Of a DNA stretch of 15,043 nt, positions 6,967 to 13,412 are shown piece after piece. How positions within the stretch are numbered: position 1 is the stretch's first letter; each line of letters begins with the position of its first letter. The translations under genes and the position numbers were made by a program. The notes beneath the pieces are model-generated. The model made no database searches and was not told the DNA's origin. It saw nothing but the letters and a program-made list of their open reading frames with translations. Location: contig JACQIE010000019.1 in the NCBI GenBank assembly GCA_016198645.1, forward strand, positions 1 to 15,043, in the 5' to 3' direction. This stretch comes from Candidatus Aenigmatarchaeota archaeon (lineage in GTDB: Archaea > Aenigmatarchaeota > Aenigmatarchaeia > GW2011-AR5).

Positions 6967-7008
6967 GTAGTCACCTATTACGCATAATTTTAAATATGTA
7001 GTCACCTA
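6967..7008 (+). promoter_or_regulatory. Fic promoter: TATA-like box between two 11-base direct repeats
   Basis: GTAGTCACCTA occurs at 6967-6977 and again at 6998-7008, 31 bases apart (about three helical turns). Between them TTTAAATA (6988-6995) is centred 26 bases upstream of ATG 7018. A dimeric repressor on the two copies would cover the TATA box and the transcription start. Each copy is an imperfect TAG-N4-CTA palindrome. Confidence 0.6.
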
Positions 7009-7017
7009 CATTATAAT

Positions 7018-7944
7018 ATGCATATAGAGAAAAGGCGTAATGGAAAGAAAAATAAGTATTATTTGGCGCATACGTTCCGTGACGGCGCCAAAGTAAGAAA
7101 ACTACGCGTTTATCTTGGTGCGGATGGAAACGCAATAAAAAAGGGAAGAAGTAGGGCGGAACAAATACTCAAGGAGAGAATATCGGCATACAAAATAATC
7201 GCAGACCCCTTCCGGCAAGTGCTCACTACAAAGGAAATAAAGTCTCTGGAAGCAAAAGACGATATATCCGTAAAGCATCTCAACAAAGACGACTGGAAGA
7301 TATTCACGGAGTCCTTTGTTTACGACACGAATGCCATAGAAGGCTCGTCTGTCACATTCACGGAAGTAAAGGACATTCTGGGAAAGCAGAAATGGCCACA
7401 GGAAAAGGAAAAGTGGGAGATATCCGAGACCTATGGACTAAGGGACGCTGTTAATCACGTGAGAAACACTAAAGACCATTTGTCTCTGGAACTCGTGAAA
7501 GAGCTTCATAAACTAACATTTAAAAATTCAAAGTCGTTCGCAGGGGAATTCCGGAAGTCCGGTCAGGAAGTTGTCGTCGTGGACGGCACGGGGAAAATAA
7601 TTCATAGGGGAGCCCCTTCCGTGATGGTGCCGGGACTGCTCAAAGATTTGGTGGCGTGGTATAGAAAGAATAAAAGCAAATATCCGCCAATCGTTCTGGC
7701 GGCCGTGGTTCACAACCAATTTGAAAACATACATCCGTTTGCCGACGGAAACGGTCGCGTTGGAAGGTTGCTGCTTAACAATGTATTGCTCAAGCACAAC
7801 AAGCCGCCTGTGAACATAGAACTGAAAAATCGCCGAGAATATTACGCTGCGTTGTGGGAATATGAAAACAACGGGAATATCCGGCCCATGATAGAGCTTA
7901 TTCTGAAAGAATATAGAAATCTGAAGAAGTTGTTGAATAGGTGA
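7018..7944 (+). CDS. Fic-domain protein with internal inhibitory motif
   Basis: A 308-residue Fic protein. The active-site loop HPFADGNGRVGR is at 239-250 and fits the HxFx(D/E)GNGRxxR consensus of enzymes that AMPylate target proteins with ATP. Upstream, T104-N-A-I-E108-G109 matches the inhibitory helix motif (S/T)xxxE(G/N), so this is a class II Fic that restrains itself. Residues 1-55 are basic (KYYLAHTFRDG...KVRKLRVYLG) and look like a small beta-rich module with a following helix; DNA or RNA binding is possible but unproven. Transcription is probably leaderless from the TATA box at 6988-6995, between direct repeats that look like operators. The gene is A/T-richer than the glycan genes and looks accessory. 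The target protein is unknown. Confidence 0.93.
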   Translation: MHIEKRRNGKKNKYYLAHTFRDGAKVRKLRVYLGADGNAIKKGRSRAEQILKERISAYKIIADPFRQVLTTKEIKSLEAKDDISVKHLNKDDWKIFTESFVYDTNAIEGSSVTFTEVKDILGKQKWPQEKEKWEISETYGLRDAVNHVRNTKDHLSLELVKELHKLTFKNSKSFAGEFRKSGQEVVVVDGTGKIIHRGAPSVMVPGLLKDLVAWYRKNKSKYPPIVLAAVVHNQFENIHPFADGNGRVGRLLLNNVLLKHNKPPVNIELKNRREYYAALWEYENNGNIRPMIELILKEYRNLKKLLNR

Positions 7945-7990
7945 CACAAAATTCGTGAATGTAGCCACCCGTCGCAATGCATTGAATGGG

Positions 7991-7999
7991 TTTTTATCC
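7991..7999 (+). promoter_or_regulatory. TATA-like box of the 53-residue gene after fic
   Basis: TTTTTATCC is centred 25 bases upstream of ATG 8020. The perfect palindrome CAATGCATTG (7975-7984) lies just before it and could be a regulator site. The gene therefore seems to have its own promoter despite being 75 bases downstream of fic. Confidence 0.5.
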
Positions 8000-8019
8000 T
8001 ATCGGCGAGATTGATAATA

Positions 8020-8181
8020 ATGAAAATCACTGTGGATACCGCCAAATATGCAGCTAGAGTAGTTCATACACAGGGGCGGGAAGGCATGACGCTTACGGAG
8101 TATTTTGCGTGGTCATACAGGCAAGCACAACAGAGAGAACCGGAGCTGCCGAAATACTGGGACGGCAGAATAATAAAGTGA
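8020..8181 (+). CDS. Small 53-residue protein of unknown function
   Basis: Starts MKITVDTAKYAARVVHTQG and ends PELPKYWDGRIIK. It has no membrane segment or signal peptide. The N-terminal half is probably a short strand and helix, the middle (TLTEYFAWSYRQAQQREPE) an amphipathic helix. The TATA-like box at the leaderless distance and normal codon use support a real gene. It follows fic on the same strand; a role as a Fic partner is conceivable, but this Fic already carries its own inhibitory motif and nothing else points that way. I do not recognise the family. Confidence 0.6.
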   Translation: MKITVDTAKYAARVVHTQGREGMTLTEYFAWSYRQAQQREPELPKYWDGRIIK

Positions 8182-8195
8182 CACGCAGGAACTAC

Positions 8196-8206
8196 TTTTT
8201 TCCTTT
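8196..8206 (+). terminator. T-rich stretch, possible archaeal terminator
   Basis: Six T residues followed by CC and four more T (within 8196-8207), 15 bases after the stop of the 53-residue gene. Archaeal polymerase can stop on U tracts alone. There is no hairpin. Confidence 0.3.
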
Positions 8207-8256
8207 TCTATGAAGTTTGCGCGTCTTCTGTTTGCGTTGGCTTTCAAGCGAATTTC

Positions 8257-8385
8257 TTATAAGCCCGCTTCTTTGATTCCGTATAAATTCTCAAGAGCAC
8301 GACGTTCTACATGAAACGTCCCGGCTTCCAGCATCTGCGATACCGCATAACTCTGCCCTTCTATGTGGTAAGCGGCTTTAAACAT
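8257..8385 (-). CDS. Possible 42-residue ORF downstream of the family 4 glycosyltransferase
   Basis: An ATG at 8385 overlaps the last 8 bases of the glycosyltransferase gene. The frame reads MFKAAYHIEGQSYAVSQMLE... and ends at a TAA at 8257. GGAAAG lies a few bases before the ATG. The overlap would suit a coupled small gene, but 42 codons is short and nothing is recognisable. It could equally be readthrough noise or a remnant. The rest of 8182-8256 shows only the T-rich stretch. Confidence 0.25.
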   Translation of the reverse strand: MFKAAYHIEGQSYAVSQMLEAGTFHVERRALENLYGIKEAGL

Positions 8386-9442
8386 TCTTTCCACCTATGA
8401 CATCCCTGTATAGTTCTTCGTACTTCTTCGCAAGAATCTTCCAATCATAATTCTTTACGGCTTTTGCACGGCACGCCCCACGCATGTCGTCCAGCGTCGC
8501 CTTTTCCTTGGCGAGCCTGTTTATCAGCGCTGCGGCTTTTGTTGGGTCCTGCTCTATCAGAAAACCCACGCGATGGTCAACAACGTCAGGCACGCCGCCG
8601 ACTTTCGTGGCGATGACGGGCAAGCCGGAGCTTAGCGCTTCCACGAGCACCGTGGGCATTCCTTCGGAACGGGACGTCAGGAGAAAGCAGTCGGCAGCGG
8701 AATAATATTTCTTCGCATCTTCGTTGCCCATTTTCCCGAGCTTTATCGCGTTCTTTGCGTTCATGCTTTTCAGCGGCTCGGCTTCGCTTATTCCGACAAG
8801 GAGGAAGTTCACATCGGGGCATTTTTCTATTATTGACGCGAGCATGCCCGGGCCCTTTATCTCATCCGGCCGCGCGACCGTGAGCATCGTAAGGCGGTCA
8901 TACAGGCGCAGCGTGCCGCGGATTTCTTTTCTTGCGTTCTCGTCTCTTACGAAACGCGCGGTGTCCACGCCGTTCGGTATTATCTCTATTTCACGCACGC
9001 CCAGCTTTTCATAGACGTCTTTGATGGCAGAAGCAAGAGCCACGCATTTGTCCGCAAGCTTTCCGGTTTTCGCTTCCTTGTCCAGCACGCCGCCGAAGGT
9101 GTAGACTATTTTCTTACGAGTGAGCTTGGCGGCTACGAACGGGAGATAAGAATCGGCGTAAAAGAAGCCATGGACGATATCATAGCGGCGGAAAAGTATG
9201 TTTAATGCCGCGAAAAGCGAGAAGAAAAATATCATTGAAAGATAACGCAAGTGGCGCAGCGGCATCCAAATGTAAGGCATCTTCCGCATAGTCGTGCCCT
9301 CCGGGAACGAAGCGTCGCCTTTGTTGGTGTATATGTCTACGTCATGCCCGAGGTCCACGAGTTCGCGCGCAAGATTCTTTGCGATGTTTTCAGTCCCGCC
9401 CTCGCGGACGCCGGCAAGGAAATGGACCATTGCGATTCTCAT
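8378..9442 (-). CDS. Family 4 glycosyltransferase
   Basis: A 354-residue GT-B enzyme. Residues 10-20 (AGVREGGTENI) match the acceptor-side glycine loop of family 4. In the donor domain are R191 and K196 (ARPDEIKGPG) for phosphate binding and the E-x7-E signature E260/E268 (SRSEGMPTVLVEALSSGLP), which binds the donor sugar and ribose with retention. A hydrophobic stretch at about 67-83 probably makes it a monotopic membrane enzyme. It should extend the lipid-linked glycan on the cytoplasmic side. The start ATG overlaps the stop of the deacetylase-like gene in ATGA (9439-9442), so it is translated by coupling. No further confident gene follows in this operon. Confidence 0.93.
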   Translation of the reverse strand: MRIAMVHFLAGVREGGTENIAKNLARELVDLGHDVDIYTNKGDASFPEGTTMRKMPYIWMPLRHLRYLSMIFFFSLFAALNILFRRYDIVHGFFYADSYLPFVAAKLTRKKIVYTFGGVLDKEAKTGKLADKCVALASAIKDVYEKLGVREIEIIPNGVDTARFVRDENARKEIRGTLRLYDRLTMLTVARPDEIKGPGMLASIIEKCPDVNFLLVGISEAEPLKSMNAKNAIKLGKMGNEDAKKYYSAADCFLLTSRSEGMPTVLVEALSSGLPVIATKVGGVPDVVDHRVGFLIEQDPTKAAALINRLAKEKATLDDMRGACRAKAVKNYDWKILAKKYEELYRDVIGGKNV

Positions 9443-10293
9443 GCGTTCACCGGCTTCAGCTTCGCGAATGCTTCGGACGCAGTCATGCTCGCGAAATCAT
9501 GCTGTGCCATATAATCCACGAAATCGCTCCAGTACCTGTGCATCTTTGTATTTATCAAAAATTCCCAGTGATGGTTTGCCATTATAAAGACGTGCGACGA
9601 GTCAAACTTTTTGCAGGCGTCCTCGAAGCTCTGTTTTAAGTCCCAAAAGCATGAGAAGAGGTAAGGATTCATCGTTCCGAGCTCTTTGTTGCTTTTGTAT
9701 TGCACGAGCCCGTTGTAGCCGTAAAGGAAATTTCCGCGCACGTGTGAAAGCCCGTATTCTCCCAGAGGGACACTAACTACTGCGTCTTTCAGAGGGCGGA
9801 TGACGTTGCGGAAGATGCGGAAGCCGCTATCGGCGACGGCGCGCCACCCGCTCTTTGAAAGGCGCTCGTGCGGCGGAACGAAAACGCGAACTTTTCGTTT
9901 TGTGGCGCCTTCTACGATTGACTTGCCCCTGGCAAGCATTTCTTTCATTTTAGTATAGTTTGGAGACGAGAAATCGCGTATATCGTGAGAATAACCGTGC
10001 AGACACGGCTCAACGCTTTTTTTCTTCAGCCAAACGGAGACGGCGCTATTTTTTCGGAAATCGTGAAAGCCACTGTTTATTCTGCTCTTCGGTATGAACG
10101 GTTCGTACTCGTAGCCGCGGCGGTAAAACGAGTTGTTTTTGCTGCCTATCCGCGCAGACGTGTCAAGCATCGGGATTACAGAGACGGAAACGTTAAAGCC
10201 GCGGCGGAAAAAAGACGGGCCGTAGATTTTATCAAGCAGCGCGCTGCTCGTGAATGCGTGCGTATCGTCGTCACGGATTATGACGGTCTTCAT
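9439..10293 (-). CDS. Polysaccharide deacetylase-like protein (DUF2334 type)
   Basis: A 284-residue protein with the NodB/CE4-like catalytic layout: an N-terminal Asp cluster (R7-D8-D9-D10), a metal-ligand pair in HGYSHD (H99, H103), an Arg/Pro-rich strand VFVPPHERLS (about 137-146), and NHHWEF (240-245) near the C terminus. This matches the DUF2334 branch of polysaccharide deacetylases. These are predicted metal-dependent enzymes that remove acyl groups from sugars, for example N-acetyl groups. No signal peptide is seen, so it would act in the cytoplasm on a precursor or lipid-linked sugar. It starts a two-gene operon with the family 4 glycosyltransferase. The start lies about 26 bases from a TATA-like box shared with the divergent SDR gene. 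Confidence 0.82.
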   Translation of the reverse strand: MKTVIIRDDDTHAFTSSALLDKIYGPSFFRRGFNVSVSVIPMLDTSARIGSKNNSFYRRGYEYEPFIPKSRINSGFHDFRKNSAVSVWLKKKSVEPCLHGYSHDIRDFSSPNYTKMKEMLARGKSIVEGATKRKVRVFVPPHERLSKSGWRAVADSGFRIFRNVIRPLKDAVVSVPLGEYGLSHVRGNFLYGYNGLVQYKSNKELGTMNPYLFSCFWDLKQSFEDACKKFDSSHVFIMANHHWEFLINTKMHRYWSDFVDYMAQHDFASMTASEAFAKLKPVNA

Positions 10294-10314
10294 GAGAAAC
10301 CTTTCATGGCAGGC

Positions 10315-10322
10315 TTTAAAAA
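10315..10322. promoter_or_regulatory. Shared bidirectional TATA-like box
   Basis: TTTAAAAA (reverse complement TTTTTAAA) is centred near 10318.5. The plus-strand ATG at 10346 is about 27 bases away and the minus-strand ATG at 10293 about 26. No other A/T box of similar quality lies in the 52 bases between the two genes. One element therefore appears to set leaderless starts in both directions. Confidence 0.55.
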
Positions 10323-10345
10323 GTGTTTTTATAGAATGTTATCGT

Positions 10346-11254
10346 ATGGCACGGGTTCTAATCACAGGCGGCAACGGGCTGATAGGCTCGCATCTTGCAG
10401 AGCGGCTTATAGCGCGGGGCGATGAGGTTGCGCTGCTGGACGTGATTTTTAACTCGAACACGAGGGGCATAAAGTGCGAAAAGATAAATGCCGATGTGCG
10501 TGATGCAAAAGCTGTGGAGAAAGCAGCCGAAGGAAAGGACGTCATCATTCACTTTGCAGCCGTTTCACGGGTCGCGTGGGGGCAGGAGCGGCCGGTAGAG
10601 TGCGTGGAGACGAACAGCATTGGGACAGCCAACGTGCTGGAAGCAGCACGCAAGGCGAACGCCTTTGTATTCATAGGCTCAAGCCGCGAAGTTTACGGCG
10701 AGCCGGAGAAGAACCCCGTGTCCGAGACGGCAAGAAAAGAGCCGGTTTCAATCTACGGCATAACGAAGCTCTCAGGCGAGAAACTGCTCATGGCTTATAG
10801 AAAGTACTTCAAGCTGCGCGGAGCTATATTCCGGTTTTCCAACGTCTACGGCTCGACCCGCGACCTAGAAGAACGCGTCATACCCATATTTATCAGAAAG
10901 GCGCTGAAGAACGAGACGCTAAAACTTAACGGCGGCGCGCAAATTTTAGACTTCACGCACTTGGATGACACGCTGGACGGAATCCTGAGGGCTTACGACA
11001 AGCGCGCTGCTATAGACGGAGAAGACGTGCATTTCGTCACGGGCAGGGGCGCGAGCGTCGCGGAGCTGGCGAAGCTGACAGTAAAAGCGGCGCGCTCTTC
11101 GTCACATATAATCACCGGGCCGGTGAAGAGCTTTGACGTGCAGAAATTCGTGGGCGATAATTCCAAGGCAAAAAAGCTGTTAGGTTGGACTCCTAAAATC
11201 TCGTTGGAAGAAGGGCTGAAGAGGACGGTTGAGCTTTACAGGAAGGCGATGTGA
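10346..11254 (+). CDS. Sugar-nucleotide epimerase (extended SDR), second copy
   Basis: A 302-residue extended SDR. MARVLITGGNGLIGSHLAE carries the GGxGxxG NAD loop (8-14). The active site is S-S-R-E-V-Y-G followed by Y137/K141 in SIYGITK, and RFSNVYGS and LDFTHLDD are substrate-domain motifs. The protein resembles GalE-like NAD-dependent epimerases. A Thr or Ser precedes the catalytic strand, with Arg where dTDP-glucose dehydratases have Asp, so epimerisation is the more likely reaction. I chose ATG 10346, not an in-frame ATG at 10250, because it gives the family-typical N terminus and sits at leaderless distance from the TATA box. The upstream ATG lies inside the divergent deacetylase gene. 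Confidence 0.9.
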   Translation: MARVLITGGNGLIGSHLAERLIARGDEVALLDVIFNSNTRGIKCEKINADVRDAKAVEKAAEGKDVIIHFAAVSRVAWGQERPVECVETNSIGTANVLEAARKANAFVFIGSSREVYGEPEKNPVSETARKEPVSIYGITKLSGEKLLMAYRKYFKLRGAIFRFSNVYGSTRDLEERVIPIFIRKALKNETLKLNGGAQILDFTHLDDTLDGILRAYDKRAAIDGEDVHFVTGRGASVAELAKLTVKAARSSSHIITGPVKSFDVQKFVGDNSKAKKLLGWTPKISLEEGLKRTVELYRKAM

Positions 11255-11322
11255 AGCGCGTAACAGGGCGCTAGTATCAAACGCTATGTATAATTGTGGT
11301 TATTAGACGCATAAATCAAGGC

Positions 11323-11330
11323 TTTATAAA
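11323..11330 (+). promoter_or_regulatory. TATA-like box of the small HExxH membrane protein
   Basis: TTTATAAA is a near-ideal archaeal TATA box, centred 26 bases upstream of ATG 11353. It rules against an upstream in-frame start at 11296, which would lie before the expected transcription start. Confidence 0.65.
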
Positions 11331-11352
11331 GGATGCTGTTCTGATTTTCATT

Positions 11353-11778
11353 ATGGATTTGAATGAGGCAAACCAATATATAAATGAAGCATCAAAGTGG
11401 GTCACTAGAGGTAGCGCAGTTGCCGGGGTTTCCTACGTCATGGCATTGGTCATTGTGGTTGGAAGGCATGCTCTATCCAAGCGAATACAGTCACAGGCAG
11501 AACTGGAGGAATGCGTGGGAGAGGAAAAGGCGAAATTGGGAATGACTGCGTCGGTCATGGCATACCTTCACAGCGATGGCGGCGCATATTGCCGAAAAAA
11601 CGGCAGTGCGTATGAGATGCACGTTGGAGGACGGTTAGGAGCCACACGGTTAGGTGTGAGACACGAGTTATATCATATCCATAAGGGGGATACGGATAAG
11701 CCTTATTCGCCATGGAAATTTAATCTTATTCAAGAACCAAGGGCGGCAGCGTACGGAGCGTTCGGGCTGAAATTTTAG
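11353..11778 (+). CDS. Small membrane-anchored putative zinc metallopeptidase (HExxH)
   Basis: A 141-residue protein. Residues 21-37 (SAVAGVSYVMALVIVVG) form one membrane span, followed by a Lys/Glu-rich linker (about 41-62). The C-terminal part has H104-E105-L106-Y107-H108, the zinc-binding and catalytic motif of gluzincin-type metallopeptidases. A plausible third ligand E128 (QEPRAAAYG) lies 20 residues on, in an E-x-x-A-A context like that of ImmA/IrrE or minigluzincin proteins. It could be a membrane-tethered protease; the substrate is unknown. I saw no recognised family beyond these motifs. The start is set by the TATA box. It lies between glycan genes but is transcribed alone, ending 20 bases from the convergent aminotransferase gene. 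Confidence 0.72.
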   Translation: MDLNEANQYINEASKWVTRGSAVAGVSYVMALVIVVGRHALSKRIQSQAELEECVGEEKAKLGMTASVMAYLHSDGGAYCRKNGSAYEMHVGGRLGATRLGVRHELYHIHKGDTDKPYSPWKFNLIQEPRAAAYGAFGLKF

Positions 11779-11798
11779 TGTATGGTCGCGCGACGCTT

Positions 11799-12875
11799 TC
11801 ATTTCACAAACGCATTGACTTCCCTACACACCCGTAAAACTTCTTCATCCGTCAGTTCGGGAAACATCGGCAATGAGAGTATCTTCGTTGCATTTTCCTC
11901 GGAACGAGGGTAAGAGCCTTTAATCATGGAAAAGGCGCCCTGTCTATGGATAGGGACGGGATAATGGACTTTCGTGCCGATGCCTTTTTTCTTCAGATGC
12001 TCCGCCAGCGCGTCCCTGCCCTTTGCAGCGATAACGTACAAATGATAAGCGTGTTTTCCGCCTTCCTTCTCGCGAGGCACATCCACGCCCTGCAAATTTT
12101 TATTATACAGGCGCGCTATCTCACGTCTCCTCTCCACCCAGCCGTTCAGGCGCTTTAACTTTACTCTTAAAATGGCTGCTTGCATCTCGTCCAGCCGCGA
12201 GTTGTAACCGAAGAATTTACTGTCATACGTGCCTTTCTGCCCGTAGGCGCGAAGCATTTTTAGTTTTTCTGCAAACGCCGCGTCATTCGTCGTGATTGCA
12301 CCGCCGTCGCCGTACGCGCCCAGATTCTTCGTCGGATAAAACGAGAAGCATCCCGTGTTCGCAGCGCCAACGTGCTTTCCTTTGTACGTCGCGCCGTGCG
12401 CCTGGGCGCAGTCTTCTACTATCTTCACGCCGTGTTTTTTCGCGAGGGTGTTTATCCTGTCCATGTCGCACGGCTGCCCGTAAAGATGGACGGGAATTAT
12501 GATTTTCGTTTTTTTCGTTATCGCGTTTTCCAGTTTTTTCACGTCAATGTTATAAAATTCGTCGCAGTCCACGAGCACGGGCACCGCGCTCACGGCGAGG
12601 ACAGCCATAACTGTTGGCGACGCTGTGTTAGCTACTGTAACGACTTCATCGCCGCTTCCGACGCCGGAAGCGCGCAGCGAGAGTATCAGAGCGTCCGTTC
12701 CCGACGCCACGGAAACGCAATGCTTTGCGCCGACGAAGCGGGCAAACTCCTCTTCAAACTTCGCCACGTTGTCGCCGAGGCAGAAGACGCCGCTTTCCAT
12801 GACAGATAAAACGGCATCATCCAGCTCCTTTTTCAGCGAAGAGTACTGGCGCCTAAGCTCGAATTGCGGAATCAT
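11799..12875 (-). CDS. DegT/DnrJ/EryC1 aminotransferase, probably FdtB/QdtB-like
   Basis: A 358-residue PLP-dependent sugar aminotransferase. ASGTDAL at 58-64 binds the PLP phosphate, D155 in VEDCAQAHGA contacts the pyridine nitrogen, and K183 in SFYPTKNLGAYGDGG forms the internal aldimine. The C-terminal HAYHLYVI and GIGTKVHYPVPIH motifs are typical of the family. Next to a FdtA-type 3,4-ketoisomerase, the likely reaction is transamination at C3 of dTDP-3-keto-6-deoxyhexose, giving dTDP-Fuc3N or dTDP-Qui3N; FdtB and QdtB are the named relatives. I chose ATG 12875 because MIPQFELRRQY is the usual N terminus; GGGG lies nine bases upstream. No acetyltransferase (FdtC/QdtC) follows in this window. 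Confidence 0.92.
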   Translation of the reverse strand: MIPQFELRRQYSSLKKELDDAVLSVMESGVFCLGDNVAKFEEEFARFVGAKHCVSVASGTDALILSLRASGVGSGDEVVTVANTASPTVMAVLAVSAVPVLVDCDEFYNIDVKKLENAITKKTKIIIPVHLYGQPCDMDRINTLAKKHGVKIVEDCAQAHGATYKGKHVGAANTGCFSFYPTKNLGAYGDGGAITTNDAAFAEKLKMLRAYGQKGTYDSKFFGYNSRLDEMQAAILRVKLKRLNGWVERRREIARLYNKNLQGVDVPREKEGGKHAYHLYVIAAKGRDALAEHLKKKGIGTKVHYPVPIHRQGAFSMIKGSYPRSEENATKILSLPMFPELTDEEVLRVCREVNAFVK

Positions 12876-12880
12876 TATTA

Positions 12881-12946
12881 CATACCCCTGCATTCTGTGG
12901 ATGCATCGTATCCATACCCCACAGCTTCGCTGTGTCGTATCCCATG
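12881..12946 (-). repeat. Palindromic leader repeat, copy C2 (two hairpins)
   Basis: In the leader of the aminotransferase gene. CACAGC (12920-12925) pairs with GCTGTG (12929-12934) around a three-base loop that reads GAA on the minus strand. A second module follows on the minus strand: GGATACGA, a TGCAT/ATGCA hairpin, then GGGGTATG. CTGTGG (12895-12900) can also pair with CCACAG (12919-12924), which competes with the first hairpin. The GTCGTATCCCAT flank is shared with copy D. Confidence 0.72.
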
Positions 12947-12985
12947 TTACGTCTTATTTCGGATTTCATTATGATCTCTTATGTA
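12947..12985 (-). pseudogene. Remnant of a second FdtA C-terminal tail
   Basis: Read on the minus strand this encodes YIRDHNEIRNKT and a TAA stop. The intact FdtA ends YIRDYGEIRHEE, so 7 of 12 residues agree. At DNA level 12960-12987 matches 13030-13057 at about 23 of 28 positions, with TCTCTTATGTAAT identical. The remnant lies between repeat copies C1 and C2, 70 bases from the real tail, with no upstream part of the gene. Confidence 0.7.
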
Positions 12986-13020
12986 ATATCCCCTTGCTTC
13001 GCAAGTCGATGCCATATTAT
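12985..13020 (-). repeat. Palindromic leader repeat, copy C1
   Basis: On the minus strand it runs from ATAATATGGCATCGAC through the mini-hairpin TTGC-GAA-GCAA to GGGGATATT. Bases 13002-13020 are identical to 4670-4688. Its first bases overlap the TAA stop of FdtA (13017-13019). The core GCGAAGC is a known unusually stable DNA mini-hairpin sequence. Confidence 0.78.
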
Positions 13021-13412
13021 TCTTCATGACGAATTTCACCATAGTCTCTTATGTAATCTTTCTCGTCGTATAAATGTGAACATAAGACAAGAACGACTGC
13101 GTCACGGGAGAACTCCGTCAGTTCAACCCAGATACGCGGCGGCACGTAAACGCCTTCCGACGGCGATGCGAGTTTTTTCTTCTCCTTCTTTTTGCCGTTG
13201 TCTAGCGTTATAGTAAACGAGCCGTTCAGGCACAGGAACGCCTGCTCGCACATTTTGTGTGCATGGCTGCCGCGCGTTGCGCCTTTCTTCATTGCGTAAA
13301 GATAGAAAACGCGTTTTATCTGAAAGGGAACGTCCTTACCGCTTTCTACGGCAGACAATATCCCCCGGTCGTCTTCCCTGCGCGCTACCGTGAAAAAAGA
13401 CCATTCAGCCAT
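13017..13412 (-). CDS. fdtA: dTDP-6-deoxy-hexulose 3,4-ketoisomerase (FdtA/WxcM-like cupin)
   Basis: A 131-residue one-domain cupin, the usual length for FdtA/QdtA. Hallmarks are Y37 in RVFYLYA, the active-site histidine pair H50/H52 in RGSHAHK, GVYVPPRIWVEL (87-98), and the C-terminal LYDEKDYIRDY (114-124). The family isomerises dTDP-4-keto-6-deoxyglucose to the 3-keto form, as the galactose isomer (FdtA) or glucose isomer (QdtA, Tyl1a); which one cannot be decided here. The product is the substrate for the aminotransferase downstream. The start overlaps the preceding SDR gene by 8 bases (13405-13412), implying coupled translation. A decayed second copy of its C-terminal tail lies downstream. 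Confidence 0.9.
   Translation of the reverse strand: MAEWSFFTVARREDDRGILSAVESGKDVPFQIKRVFYLYAMKKGATRGSHAHKMCEQAFLCLNGSFTITLDNGKKKEKKKLASPSEGVYVPPRIWVELTEFSRDAVVLVLCSHLYDEKDYIRDYGEIRHEE

Noticed and set aside
7528..7977. Minus-strand frame of 149 codons opposite fic
   Set aside because: It overlaps the catalytic half of the Fic gene, shows no domain and has no promoter at the expected distance.
8211..8312. Plus-strand 33-codon frame starting MKFARLLFALAF
   Set aside because: It resembles a signal peptide start, but it has no promoter at leaderless distance, no RBS, and stops soon after.
12881..13020. CRISPR-like array in the repeat-rich leader
   Set aside because: The repeats are not evenly spaced, spacers are not unique same-length sequences, and no cas gene is near. 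The units are hairpins tied to gene starts.
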